From Zoogloeaceae bacterium G21618-S1 (GTDB lineage Bacteria; Pseudomonadota; Gammaproteobacteria; Burkholderiales; Rhodocyclaceae), in assembly GCA_027214125.1 (NCBI GenBank), contig JAPWHF010000013.1, forward strand, positions 1 to 64,000: a DNA stretch of 64,000 bases, in the 5' to 3' direction. A program made the position numbers and the translations under genes. Of this stretch, positions 34,782 through 43,836 are shown one piece after another. The number at the start of each line of letters is the position of its first letter. Position 1 is the first letter of the stretch. The notes beneath the pieces were generated by a model. It did not search any database. It was not told the origin of the DNA and saw only the letters and a list, made by a program, of their open reading frames with translations.

Positions 34782-36431
34782 TCAATCGATCGCGTCGGTC
34801 GATCGCATGCGCTCGCGCAGCACAAACTTCTGGATCTTGCCGGTCGATGTCTTCGGCAACTCGCTGAACAGGATCTTCTTCGGCAGCTTGTAGCTGGCCA
34901 GATGCTCGCGGCAATGCGCCACAAGCTCGGCTTCGGTCACACTGGCGCCTTCGCGCAATTCGATGAACGCCGCTGGCACTTCGCCCCACTTGTCATCCGG
35001 CGCAGCCACCACGGCGACGGCCATCACGGCCGGATGCTTGTAGAGCGCGTCTTCGACCTCGATGGAGGAGATGTTTTCGCCGCCAGAAATGATGATGTCT
35101 TTGGAGCGATCCTTGATCTTCACGTAGCCATCGGGCTGCAGCACACCCAGGTCACCCGAATGAAACCACCCACCGCTCAAGGCCTCGCGCGTCGCCTGCG
35201 GATTCTTGAGGTAACCCTTCATGACCAGATTGCCGCGGAACATGATCTCGCCCATGGTCTCGCCGTCGCGCGGCACGGGCTGCATGGTGTCCGGATCCAT
35301 CACCGTGATGCCTTCCTGGACGTGGTAGGTCACGCCTTGGCGGCCGTTGAGCCGCACCTGCTCGGCCAGCGGCAGATCGGCCCATTCCTCGTGCTTGGCG
35401 CACACCGCTGCCGGGCCATAGGTTTCGGTCAGTCCATACACATGCGTCAGCTCGACGCCGATTTTTGCCATGCCTTCGATCACCGAGGCCGGCGGCGGCG
35501 CGGCGGCCACCAAGCCATTGAGCTTGTGATCGATGCCCTCGCGCATGGCGGCCGGTGCGTTGGCCAGCATCGAGTGCACAATCGGCGCGCCGCAGTAATG
35601 CGTGACGCCATGCGCGCGAATCGCGTCAAAAATCAACGCGGGGTCCACCCGGCGCAGACACACGTTAACGCCCGCATTGGCCGCCATGGTCCACGGAAAG
35701 CACCAGCCATTGCAGTGGAACATCGGCAGCGTCCACAAGTACACCGCATGCGGTGCCATGCCCCAGGAGACGATATTGGACAATGCGTTCAGGTACGCGC
35801 CGCGGTGGTGGTAGACCACGCCTTTCGGATTGCCCGTGGTGCCCGAGGTGTAATTCAGCGAGATGGCATCCCACTCGTCGGGGGGCATCTCGAAGACAAA
35901 ATCCGGATCGCCTTCGGCCAGCAGCGCCTCGTAGTCGAGCGCGCCGACGCGCTCGCCGGGGCCGGTGAATTCCGGGTCGTCCACATCGACCACCAGCAGA
36001 TCCTGCCGGTTGGCGCGCCGCAGCGCCTCGCGCATCACTGGCGAATACTCGCGGTCGGTGAGCAAGACCTTGGCTTCGCCGTGGCCAAGGATGAAAGCGG
36101 TCACATCAGCGTCGAGCCGGGTGTTGATGGTGTTGAGCACCGCACCAATGGCGGGGATGCCAAAGTGCGCTTCGAGCATTTCCGGGGTGTTGTTGAGCAC
36201 CACGGCCACCGTATCACCCCGACCCACTCCGCGCGCCTTCAGCGCCGAGGCGAGGCGGCGACTGCGCGCGTACATCTCACGCCAGGTGTAGCGACGCGCA
36301 CCATGAATGACGGCCAGGCGATCGGGATACACCGCCGCACTGCGCACGAGAAAACTCAGCGGCGAGAGCGGCACATAATTGGCGTCACATCGATCAAGGC
36401 CTTCGGAATAGGGGCTGGATGTCAGGGTCAT
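34782..36431 (-). CDS. AMP-dependent acyl-CoA synthetase (medium-chain/DmdB-like)
   Basis: A 549-residue adenylate-forming ligase with the P-loop SLNYTSGTTGNPKGV, the YGLTETYGP motif, GWFHSGDLGVLQPDGYVKIKDRSKDIIISGGENISS and the catalytic Lys in PKTSTGKIQKF. It activates a carboxylic acid with ATP and CoA in the cytoplasm. The closest look-alikes are medium-chain fatty acid and methylmercaptopropionate ligases. A paralogue lies at 52536-54188. A GGGAG ribosome site is 6 nt upstream. It is the last gene of the Mla-like run or the first of the acyl-CoA genes. Confidence 0.92.
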   Translation of the reverse strand: MTLTSSPYSEGLDRCDANYVPLSPLSFLVRSAAVYPDRLAVIHGARRYTWREMYARSRRLASALKARGVGRGDTVAVVLNNTPEMLEAHFGIPAIGAVLNTINTRLDADVTAFILGHGEAKVLLTDREYSPVMREALRRANRQDLLVVDVDDPEFTGPGERVGALDYEALLAEGDPDFVFEMPPDEWDAISLNYTSGTTGNPKGVVYHHRGAYLNALSNIVSWGMAPHAVYLWTLPMFHCNGWCFPWTMAANAGVNVCLRRVDPALIFDAIRAHGVTHYCGAPIVHSMLANAPAAMREGIDHKLNGLVAAAPPPASVIEGMAKIGVELTHVYGLTETYGPAAVCAKHEEWADLPLAEQVRLNGRQGVTYHVQEGITVMDPDTMQPVPRDGETMGEIMFRGNLVMKGYLKNPQATREALSGGWFHSGDLGVLQPDGYVKIKDRSKDIIISGGENISSIEVEDALYKHPAVMAVAVVAAPDDKWGEVPAAFIELREGASVTEAELVAHCREHLASYKLPKKILFSELPKTSTGKIQKFVLRERMRSTDAID

Positions 36432-36481
36432 GCGTCACTCCCGCAGGTAAATGGTTTGAAACGACGGTTGAACGACTCCGG

Positions 36482-37102
36482 CTAGCGCGAACAACGCGCC
36501 CGAAAAGACTCCGACCCGGCCGCCTTGCGCTCAAGCCCGGCCAGCCAGCGTCCAGCGTCCACCGCGAGTTGATTGACGCCGGCGCGCATGGCGATCACGC
36601 CACCGGCGGCGTCGGCCGTCGGCGCGGGCACTTCGACCGCAAAGGTCTGACTGGCCATCACCGCATCGGTGCGCGGCGCCAGCAAGCTGGCGCGCAGCTC
36701 AATCAAGGCCACACTGGTGTCGACCGTGTCAAAGCGCTGAATGAATTCATCCACGTCCACCCGCAGGCGACAACCCGAACCATTGGTGGCCGGCTGGGCT
36801 TCAACCACACGCCCGAGCACAATCCGCAGCATTTCCGAAGGCATCCCCGCCCACCGGCTATTGGTATATGCCCGACGCTCCAGCGGATGTTGCGGTATCA
36901 GCCGGTACTGCATGGCCGAAGACGATAGCCATGAAGGCGCGACCACGTCGATGCCCACCAGCGGCACCGCGACCGGCACGGGCGTGTTGCCCTGCGGGCC
37001 GATGTCGTAAATGCTGAAGGATTCGGGGATGGCACTGAAGTTGGTGCATCCGCTCAAACCGGCAAGCAGCATCGCCGCAGTCAGGCCTGTGTATCGAGTC
37101 AT
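36482..37102 (-). CDS. ABC-type transport auxiliary lipoprotein (PqiC-like)
   Basis: A 206-residue lipoprotein whose lipobox LSGC (Cys at about 19) follows a short hydrophobic signal. The rest matches the ABC_trans_aux/PqiC family, with YDIGP, VAVPLVGIDVVAPSWL and MQYRL. Such lipoproteins sit in the outer membrane and work with MCE proteins of lipid transport systems. It is the fourth gene after the permease, ATPase and MCE genes, all on the minus strand. Confidence 0.85.
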   Translation of the reverse strand: MTRYTGLTAAMLLAGLSGCTNFSAIPESFSIYDIGPQGNTPVPVAVPLVGIDVVAPSWLSSSAMQYRLIPQHPLERRAYTNSRWAGMPSEMLRIVLGRVVEAQPATNGSGCRLRVDVDEFIQRFDTVDTSVALIELRASLLAPRTDAVMASQTFAVEVPAPTADAAGGVIAMRAGVNQLAVDAGRWLAGLERKAAGSESFRARCSR

Positions 37103-37120
37103 TCATCGGTCTCCTGTCTA

Positions 37121-38068
37121 TCAGCGCACGGCCGGAACGGCAAAGCCATCTTCACCAGGGCCTGGCGCCTGGTCGCCACGCCCCAGCAGTAACATTTGTG
37201 GCGACGCGTCGACCTCTTCGATCAGGCGGGTGAGGCGCTGTGAGGTCACCGTCAACTCCTTCATCAATCCATTCAATCGGGGCAAGGTGCCATTGAGCAG
37301 ACCATCGCCAGTAGCCACTGCGGTCTGATCGATATGCTCGCTCACATCCTGAAGCTTGAGCAACAGCCCGCGCAGCTCGGCCAGTGTTGGCCCGGCTTGC
37401 TCTGAGGCGCTGGACAGATTCGCAAGACTGCGCGTCAGGTGCTGCCGATTCTCCGGCGTCAGGAAACGCCGCGCCTCGGCAAGCACCTCGGGCGCCGCCT
37501 CAAAGGTCTCATCCATGCCTTTGACCGCCGACTCCAGGCGGGCCATGGTCGACTCGACCCGCGCCACCGATTTTTCGTCAAACACCCGCTCCACCTGCGC
37601 AGCGATCTTGCGGAATTGGTCGAGCGCCTGCACGGCCACCGTCGATAGCTCGTCGAGCAGGCCGGAAGACAGCGCAATGCGCGGCGGATTGCCGCCCTCG
37701 CCCACCAGTGGCGCCGGATCCGTTCCCTTGTCGTCGAGCTGGATAAAAGCCAGCCCGGTCACGCCCTGATACCCCAACGAGGCCTTGGTGCCCTGGGTGA
37801 TCGGCAGATCGGTACGCAGACTCACCCGCACCAGAATATTCTGCGGATCGGCCTGATCGATAGAGATGGATTCCACCCGCCCGGCCGAAATGCCGCGGTA
37901 GCGCACCGCCGCCTGCAGATTGAGGCCGGTAATGCTGCCGCGGCTGACCAGTTCCAGCGTGCGTGTCGCCTCGCGCTCGCCCGAGAACCACCATACGCCC
38001 GAGACCGTGGCTGCACCTAGCAGCAGTACAAACAGGCCGGCCAGAATGGCATGCGCCCGATTTTCCAT
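37121..38068 (-). CDS. MCE/MlaD-family lipid transport protein
   Basis: A 315-residue protein with one N-terminal membrane helix (about 8-28) and an MCE domain (about 40-120: GSITGLNLQAAVRYRGISAGRVESI and LGYQGVTGLAFIQLDD). A long helical C-terminus of about 170 residues follows. It is anchored in the inner membrane and reaches into the periplasm to carry lipids. It starts 3 nt after the ATPase stop with GGAG 8 nt upstream. Confidence 0.93.
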   Translation of the reverse strand: MENRAHAILAGLFVLLLGAATVSGVWWFSGEREATRTLELVSRGSITGLNLQAAVRYRGISAGRVESISIDQADPQNILVRVSLRTDLPITQGTKASLGYQGVTGLAFIQLDDKGTDPAPLVGEGGNPPRIALSSGLLDELSTVAVQALDQFRKIAAQVERVFDEKSVARVESTMARLESAVKGMDETFEAAPEVLAEARRFLTPENRQHLTRSLANLSSASEQAGPTLAELRGLLLKLQDVSEHIDQTAVATGDGLLNGTLPRLNGLMKELTVTSQRLTRLIEEVDASPQMLLLGRGDQAPGPGEDGFAVPAVR

Positions 38069-38071
38069 AGA

Positions 38072-38845
38072 TTACGCTCCCTGCGCCCGAGCCAGCGCAC
38101 GTGAGCTGCGCTCGCTGAGGAAAAATTCCTGAATGAAAGGATGGTCGACCTGCATCACCGCTTCCAACGAATCGAACGCCAGGATGCGGCGCTCGGCCAG
38201 CACCGCCACTTTTGAGGACAAAGCCGCCAGCGTGTCGAGATCGTGCGTCACCAGCACCACCGTCAAACCCAGTTGCTGCTGCAGATCGCGGATCAGCGCC
38301 ACGAATGACGCACTGCGCGTCGGGTCCAGCCCGGCCGTCGGCTCGTCGAGCAACAACAACTCAGGCTCCAACGCCAGCGCACGCGCCAACGCCACGCGTT
38401 TGATCATGCCGCCCGACAGCTCCGCCGGCATCAGCGCGGCATGACTGGGCAGCAGTTCGACCATGCTCAACTTGAGCGCCACCAGCTCACGAATTTCGGC
38501 TTCGGTCGCGATGCCCGCCTCGCGCAACGGAAACGCAATGTTCTCATACACCGTAAACGCCGAGAACAAGGCGCCGCCCTGAAAGCACATGGCAAAGCGA
38601 CGACGACGCTGGCGCTGAGCCTCGCGACTCCCTGCAAACAGGGGCTCGTCAAAAACTCGCACTTCGCCCTCGGTGGGCGTCAACAAGCCCACCATCTGAC
38701 GAAGCAGCGTGGTCTTGCCGCTCCCCGACCCCCCCACCAGAGACACCACCTCACCTGGCGGGATGTCCAGGTCCACGCCTTTGTGCACCCAGTTGTTGCC
38801 GAAACGGGTGCTAAGGCCCCGCAGGCTCAACACCGGCGCACTCAA
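38072..38845 (-). CDS. ABC transporter ATPase (MlaF-like)
   Basis: A 257-residue ATPase with Walker A GGSGSGKTTLLRQ, the Q-loop region CFQGGALFSAFTVYENIAFPL, signature ELSGGMIKRVALARALAL, Walker B LLLLDEPTAGLDP and the switch His in VTHDLDT. The GGALFSAFTVYEN sequence is typical of MlaF. It overlaps the permease stop by ATGA and drives the lipid transporter encoded around it. Confidence 0.94.
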   Translation of the reverse strand: MSAPVLSLRGLSTRFGNNWVHKGVDLDIPPGEVVSLVGGSGSGKTTLLRQMVGLLTPTEGEVRVFDEPLFAGSREAQRQRRRRFAMCFQGGALFSAFTVYENIAFPLREAGIATEAEIRELVALKLSMVELLPSHAALMPAELSGGMIKRVALARALALEPELLLLDEPTAGLDPTRSASFVALIRDLQQQLGLTVVLVTHDLDTLAALSSKVAVLAERRILAFDSLEAVMQVDHPFIQEFFLSERSSRALARAQGA

Positions 38846-39954
38846 AGCGGCACCCCGATCGAGCGCGTGGCGATGGCAAATACGGCATCGACCAAAATCA
38901 CCAGGGTGATCGAGGTCACCACCGAGGCGGTGGTGTTGGCGCTCAGGCTCTCGGTGTTGGGTTTGACCCGCAAACCAAAATGGCAGGCCACCAAGGCGAT
39001 CAGCACGCCAAACACCGCGCCTTTGCCCAGCGCGATAAACAGGTTGGCCGCCGGCACCACCTTGGGCAAGGTTTCAATGAAGTAACCGTAACTCAACCCC
39101 AGTTGCAACTCGGCCGACATCATGCCGCCGATCAGCGCCACGGCCGAGGTCCACAACACCAGCAAGGGCATCGCCACCGATAGCGCCATCACCTTGGGCA
39201 ACACAAGACGAACATATTTGGAAATACCCATGACGGTCAGGGCATCGACCTCTTCCGTCACGCGCATCACGCCGAGCTGCGCGGTCATGGCCGAGCCGGA
39301 ACGCCCGGCCACCAGCACCGAGACCAGCACCGGGCCCAGCTCGCGAATGATGCCCAGGCCCAGAATGTTGACGATGAAGATGTCCGCGCCAAAGGCCTTC
39401 AGCTGCAAAGCAGACAAGTACGACAACACCACGCCGATCAGAAAGCCCACCAGCGCGCTCACCGGCATGGCCTTGACGCCCACCTTGTACAGATTGGCTG
39501 AAAACTCTTTGAGCGGCCAGTTGCGCGGCTGCCCCAGCAAATGCAGGCAATCGAGCGCCAGACGGCCGATCAGCGCGAGGAAATCCCCCAAGTGCGCAAA
39601 CAGCCCCAGCACCGCGCCGCCAACGCCGGCCAACAGATCGGTAAATACAAACCTGGGCGGGTGCGGCACCGGCGCCTCATCCATCGCCACAAATCGCTCA
39701 AACTGAGTCGCAAACCCGTCGGGCAGCACCATGTCGGCGGGAAGGCGGCCACCCCAGGCGCGCCACAGCAGCAGCGCACCGAAGCTGTCGAGTCGGGTCA
39801 GCGCCGACAAATCCCAGCGCGTCGCGCTGGCTGTCGCCAAAGCGCTACGCAGGCGATTCGCGTGCGGAGCCAACGCCAGCAATGTCCAATCCCCTGTCGG
39901 ACTCAGGCAACCCTCACGCAAATGCAGCTCCGGTGTGCGGATGGCGTCGGCCAT
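38842..39954 (-). CDS. STAS-MlaE lipid ABC permease
   Basis: A 370-residue permease in which an N-terminal STAS-like domain of about 100 residues (RWDLSALTRLDSFGALLLWRAW) is fused to the MlaE permease. In E. coli the STAS domain is the separate protein MlaB. The permease part has FIVNILGLGIIRELGPVLVSVLVAGRSGSAMTAQ and about five membrane helices. The preferred start is ATG 39954, 8 nt below the ppx stop. No clear ribosome site is visible, so translation may be coupled to ppx. Confidence 0.92.
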   Translation of the reverse strand: MADAIRTPELHLREGCLSPTGDWTLLALAPHANRLRSALATASATRWDLSALTRLDSFGALLLWRAWGGRLPADMVLPDGFATQFERFVAMDEAPVPHPPRFVFTDLLAGVGGAVLGLFAHLGDFLALIGRLALDCLHLLGQPRNWPLKEFSANLYKVGVKAMPVSALVGFLIGVVLSYLSALQLKAFGADIFIVNILGLGIIRELGPVLVSVLVAGRSGSAMTAQLGVMRVTEEVDALTVMGISKYVRLVLPKVMALSVAMPLLVLWTSAVALIGGMMSAELQLGLSYGYFIETLPKVVPAANLFIALGKGAVFGVLIALVACHFGLRVKPNTESLSANTTASVVTSITLVILVDAVFAIATRSIGVPL

Positions 39955-39962
39955 AGGGGTGG

Positions 39963-41465
39963 TCAAACAGTTAACGCGAAACCGGAGCGCGTAGAGACCG
40001 ACAGCGGATGCCCCAGGGCGGACCACTGCGCCACTTCATCGGCCAGCGTTGCGGCCGTCAATGGCAGCGCGTCCAGCCAGGCCTTGTCAGCCACCAAGGC
40101 AAAGCCGCTGCCCTTTCGCTCGATACCGACCGGCGGACGCCCTCGGTTGTCCCGCGCGCGATGAAAGACGACTGCCAGGCGCAAACAGGCAATCAGCAAC
40201 CAGTCGCTGCTGGCCGGGTCGAGGCTCGCGATGCGCGCGAGCTTGCCACGATGCGCCAGGACGATCCGTGCCAGCCGCCCCTGGTCCATGCGCGAAAACC
40301 CCGGCATGTCGGCATTCCCCAAAATATAGGCGCTGTGCTTGTGATAGCTTGAATGCGCGACCGAAATGCCCACTTCGTGCAGCAAGGCGGCCCACTTGAG
40401 GTAGCGCAGATCAAGGTTGCCTTCGTCCGAGGCAGAGGGGTCGAGCTGGGTAAACAAGAAACTCGCGGTATCGGCAACCCGTTCCGCCTGCGGTCGGCCC
40501 ACGCGATATCGAACGGCAAAGGCCTCGACGGTCGCGTCGCGCAGATCGTGATGATGGTAGCGGCCCAGCAGATCGTAGAGCACGCCCAGGCGCAATGCGC
40601 CCTCGGAGAACACCATCTCTTTGAGGCCAAACGCTTTCAATACGGCAATCATGATGGCCAGACCACCCGGCAACACGGGCAGACGATCTGCCTTGATGCC
40701 CGATAGCGACAAGGCGTCGAGACTACCCGTCTTGATCAGTGCAGTGCGCAGTTTTTCCAGCCCAGACAAGGTAATGCGCCCATCGGTGTAACCGTTGCCG
40801 CGCAAGATGTCGCTGAGCGATTTGGCGGTACCGCTAGAGCCCACCGCCAGCTCCCAGCCCACTTCGGAAAACCGCGTGACAATGGTCTGCAACTCGCGTT
40901 GAGCGGCCAGATCGGCTTCCTGAAAGCCGCGTCTATCGAGTCTTCCATTGGGAAAATAGCGCAGGCTGAAACTGACGCAGCCCATGTACAAGGATTCGAG
41001 TTCCAGTGGCTCGAACGCCCGGCCAATGACGAACTCCGTCGAGCCGCCACCAATATCGACCACCAGTTGCTGGCGCTGCGGATCGGCCAGCGAGTGGGCT
41101 ACGCCGATATAGATCAGGCGCGCTTCTTCGCGGCCGGCAATGACCTCGATCGGGAAACCCAGCGCGGCCTCGGCACGAATCAAAAACTCCGGTGCATTCT
41201 TGGCGACACGCAAGGTGTTGGTTGCCACCGCCCTCACCTGGCTCGGTTTGAACCCGGCCAGCCGCTCGCGAAACCGGCTCAGCGCCATGGTGCCGCGCGT
41301 TTGCGCCGCCGTGTCGAGGTATTTTTCAGGCGACAGCCCGGCGGCGAGCCGGACAGGCTCCTTGAGCCCATCGAGCGGATAGATCTGCCCCTCGACGATG
41401 CGCCCGACCTGAAGGCGAAAGCTGTTGGAACCCAGATCGATTGCGGCAATCAATTCGTTAGTCAT
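39963..41465 (-). CDS. ppx: Exopolyphosphatase (Ppx/GppA family)
   Basis: A 500-residue enzyme of the Ppx/GppA family, with the ASKHA-fold motifs AAIDLGSNSFRLQVGRI, LVVDIGGGSTEFVIG, GSSGTAKSL and a C-terminal HD-like region (KWAALLHEVGISVAHSSYHKHSAYIL). It removes phosphate from polyphosphate or pppGpp. I chose ATG 41465 (MTNELIAAID), the usual start. It is divergent from ppk and leads the run into the mlaEFD genes. Confidence 0.93.
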   Translation of the reverse strand: MTNELIAAIDLGSNSFRLQVGRIVEGQIYPLDGLKEPVRLAAGLSPEKYLDTAAQTRGTMALSRFRERLAGFKPSQVRAVATNTLRVAKNAPEFLIRAEAALGFPIEVIAGREEARLIYIGVAHSLADPQRQQLVVDIGGGSTEFVIGRAFEPLELESLYMGCVSFSLRYFPNGRLDRRGFQEADLAAQRELQTIVTRFSEVGWELAVGSSGTAKSLSDILRGNGYTDGRITLSGLEKLRTALIKTGSLDALSLSGIKADRLPVLPGGLAIMIAVLKAFGLKEMVFSEGALRLGVLYDLLGRYHHHDLRDATVEAFAVRYRVGRPQAERVADTASFLFTQLDPSASDEGNLDLRYLKWAALLHEVGISVAHSSYHKHSAYILGNADMPGFSRMDQGRLARIVLAHRGKLARIASLDPASSDWLLIACLRLAVVFHRARDNRGRPPVGIERKGSGFALVADKAWLDALPLTAATLADEVAQWSALGHPLSVSTRSGFALTV

Positions 41466-41565
41466 GGTATGGCCGGAGAGCGCCCGGCGGAAGGCATAGG
41501 CAGACGCCCCGGATTCTAGCACCGTCGCGCAAGCGGGCCGCAGCCCAATCCACCCGGCACGCCTT

Positions 41566-41594
41566 TTGTCATCGCGATGTAATATGAATGTCAA
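41566..41594 (+). promoter_or_regulatory. Three-repeat Pho box before ppk
   Basis: TTGTCAT-CGCG-ATGTAAT-ATGA-ATGTCAA shows three heptamers spaced exactly 11 bp apart, the layout of PhoB sites (consensus CTGTCAT). They match the consensus at 6, 5 and 5 of 7 bases. A weak -10 (TCTTAC, 41605-41610) starts 11 bp downstream, the usual distance, and the ppk ATG follows at 41637. Confidence 0.65.
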
Positions 41595-41636
41595 AGACTC
41601 TCGCTCTTACCTTGTTTCAACACGGCACGATCACTC

Positions 41637-43721
41637 ATGAATCCCGACGACCTCCCGCACGTGACTTTCATCAACCGCGAACTGTCCTTGCTGCAGTTCC
41701 AGCAGCGCGTGCTGGCGCAGGCGGCGGACCACAGCGTCCCGCTCCTCGAGCGCCTGCGCTTCCTGTGCATTGTCTCCAGTAATCTGGACGAGTTCTTCGA
41801 AATCCGGGTTGGCGGCATCAAGGAGAAAATCCGTCAGGGGCTGCGCACCCCGGACACGGAAGACGGACTGACCCCGCACGAACTTCTCGATCAGGTCAGC
41901 GCTGTGGTGAATGACATCATCGAGGAGCAATACCGCCTGCTCAACGAAGAGATTCTGCCTTCGCTCGAAGCCGAGGGCATTTTCCTGCTCAAGCGTGAAG
42001 CGCTCACCGAGGCCCAGCAGGCCTGGGTCGCCGACTACTTCGAGCACGAGGTTGCGCCGGTACTCACGCCGATCGGCCTCGATCCGGCACACCCCTTCCC
42101 GCGGGTGCTCAACAAGAGCCTGAACTTCGCGGTCGAGCTCGATGGGCTCGACGCCTTCGGCCGCGACACCAACACGGCCATCGTCCAGGCGCCGCGAGCC
42201 CTGCCCCGAATCATCCAGATGCCCAAACACATCTCGGGCATGGAACACGGCTTCATGTTCCTGTCGTCCATCCTCCATGCCCATGTCGACAAACTCTTTC
42301 CGGGCATGGCGGTGCTGGGCTGCTACCAGTTCCGGCTCACTCGAAACTCAGACCTGTTCGTAGATGAAGAAGAGATCACCAATCTACGCAGCGCGCTCAA
42401 GGGCGAATTGCAACAACGCCACTTTGGTGACTCCGTCCGCCTCGAGGTGGCCGACAACTGCTCACCGGGCATGGAAGCCTTTTTGCTGACCCAGTTCGGG
42501 CTGTCGGAAAACGACTTGTACCGCACCCCCGGCATCGTCAACCTCGTTCGCCTGATGCAATTGCCCGACAGCGTCGACCGCCCCGACCTGACCTTTACCC
42601 CGTTCAAACCCGCCATGCCCGCGGGACTTGGCGGCTCGTCGTCCGACATTTTCGCCGCCATCCGCAAGCAGGACATCCTGCTTCACCACCCCTTTGAAAG
42701 CTTCACGCCGGTCATCGAACTGATCAAGGCCGCGGCCGACGATCCCGGCGTGCTCGCCATCAAGATGACGGTGTACCGCACCGGCACCGACTCGGTGCTG
42801 ATGGAGCACCTGATCCGCGCCGCCCAAAAGGGCAAGGAAGTCACCGTGGTGGTCGAGTTGATGGCGCGCTTCGACGAAGAGGCCAACATCGGCTGGGCGG
42901 CACGACTCGAAGAGGTTGGCGCGCATGTGGTGTATGGCGTGTTTGGCTACAAGACCCACGCCAAACTGCTGATGCTGATCCGCCGCGAGGCCGACGGCCT
43001 GCGCCGCTATATTCATCTGGGCACCGGTAACTACCACCCGCGCACTACCCGCTTCTACACCGACTTCGGCCTGCTCACCGCCAACCCTGAAATCGGTGAA
43101 GACGTCGCCGCGCTATTCAAACAGATCACCGGCCTGGGCAAAGCCTCCACGCTGACACACCTGTGGCAGGCCCCCTTTGCGCTGCACGCCAACGTGATCG
43201 CAAATATCAAAGCTGAAACCGAGATCGCCCGCGCCGGCCGCAAGGCGCGCATTCTCGCCAAGATGAACGCCCTGCTCGAACCCCAAACCATCATGGCGCT
43301 CTATGAAGCGTCGCAAGCCGGCGTCGAGGTCGACCTCATCATCCGCGGCCCCTGCGCACTACGCCCGGGCGTGCCGGGACTGTCGGACAACATCCGGGTG
43401 CGCTCCATCATCGGGCGCTTTCTCGAGCACCACCGCATTTTCTGCTTCCATGCCGATGGCGAAGACAAGCTCTACCTGTCGAGCGCCGACTGGATGGACC
43501 GCAACTTTTTCCGCCGTATCGAAACGGCCTTCCCGATCCTCGATCCGCGGCTCAAGCGCCGAGTCATGAAAGAAGGCTTCCGCGTCTATCTCAACGACAA
43601 TTGCAATGCATGGGAAATGCAGCCGGACGGTGGCTACCGCCGTAAATCACCGCGCGGCACACGCCATCCGGCGCAACAAGCGCTGCTCGAAATGCTGGTT
43701 GAGCCGCGACCAGCCACCTGA
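41637..43721 (+). CDS. ppk1: Polyphosphate kinase 1
   Basis: A 694-residue enzyme that makes polyphosphate from ATP. It keeps the N-terminal FINRELSLLQFQQRV and SSNLDEFFEIRV, the autophosphorylated histidine His441 in GYKTHAKLLM, and the second conserved His605 in FCFHADGEDK followed by YLSSADWMDRN. The length matches the family. A three-repeat Pho box lies 43 nt upstream, so phosphate starvation is likely to raise expression. It is divergent from ppx. Confidence 0.97.
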   Translation: MNPDDLPHVTFINRELSLLQFQQRVLAQAADHSVPLLERLRFLCIVSSNLDEFFEIRVGGIKEKIRQGLRTPDTEDGLTPHELLDQVSAVVNDIIEEQYRLLNEEILPSLEAEGIFLLKREALTEAQQAWVADYFEHEVAPVLTPIGLDPAHPFPRVLNKSLNFAVELDGLDAFGRDTNTAIVQAPRALPRIIQMPKHISGMEHGFMFLSSILHAHVDKLFPGMAVLGCYQFRLTRNSDLFVDEEEITNLRSALKGELQQRHFGDSVRLEVADNCSPGMEAFLLTQFGLSENDLYRTPGIVNLVRLMQLPDSVDRPDLTFTPFKPAMPAGLGGSSSDIFAAIRKQDILLHHPFESFTPVIELIKAAADDPGVLAIKMTVYRTGTDSVLMEHLIRAAQKGKEVTVVVELMARFDEEANIGWAARLEEVGAHVVYGVFGYKTHAKLLMLIRREADGLRRYIHLGTGNYHPRTTRFYTDFGLLTANPEIGEDVAALFKQITGLGKASTLTHLWQAPFALHANVIANIKAETEIARAGRKARILAKMNALLEPQTIMALYEASQAGVEVDLIIRGPCALRPGVPGLSDNIRVRSIIGRFLEHHRIFCFHADGEDKLYLSSADWMDRNFFRRIETAFPILDPRLKRRVMKEGFRVYLNDNCNAWEMQPDGGYRRKSPRGTRHPAQQALLEMLVEPRPAT

Positions 43722-43782
43722 ATCCGCCGGTACACCCCCTGCCGCCCCCCGGCGTTTCGCCGCAAAGCGCACGGCGTAGTCC

Positions 43783-43809
43783 TAAAGCCACAAAAATTCA
43801 TGCCGCTAA
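43783..43809 (+). promoter_or_regulatory. Sigma-28 (FliA) promoter of the aerotaxis genes
   Basis: TAAAGCCA, an 11-bp spacer and GCCGCTAA match the flagellar sigma-28 consensus TAAAGTTT-N11-GCCGATAA at 12 of 16 positions with the exact spacing. It is 27 nt before the ATG of the PAS gene. Confidence 0.7.
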
Positions 43810-43836
43810 TTCCCGCATGCCAACCGGGAGCCTCGC

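Noticed and set aside
34650-36485. 611-codon open frame on the plus strand opposite the acyl-CoA ligase
   Set aside because: It is antisense to a clear ligase gene, shows no family motif, and is rich in His, Arg and Gln as expected from the complementary strand of GC-rich coding DNA.
43722-43782. Terminator after ppk
   Set aside because: GC-rich short repeats are present but no stem with a T-run is visible.
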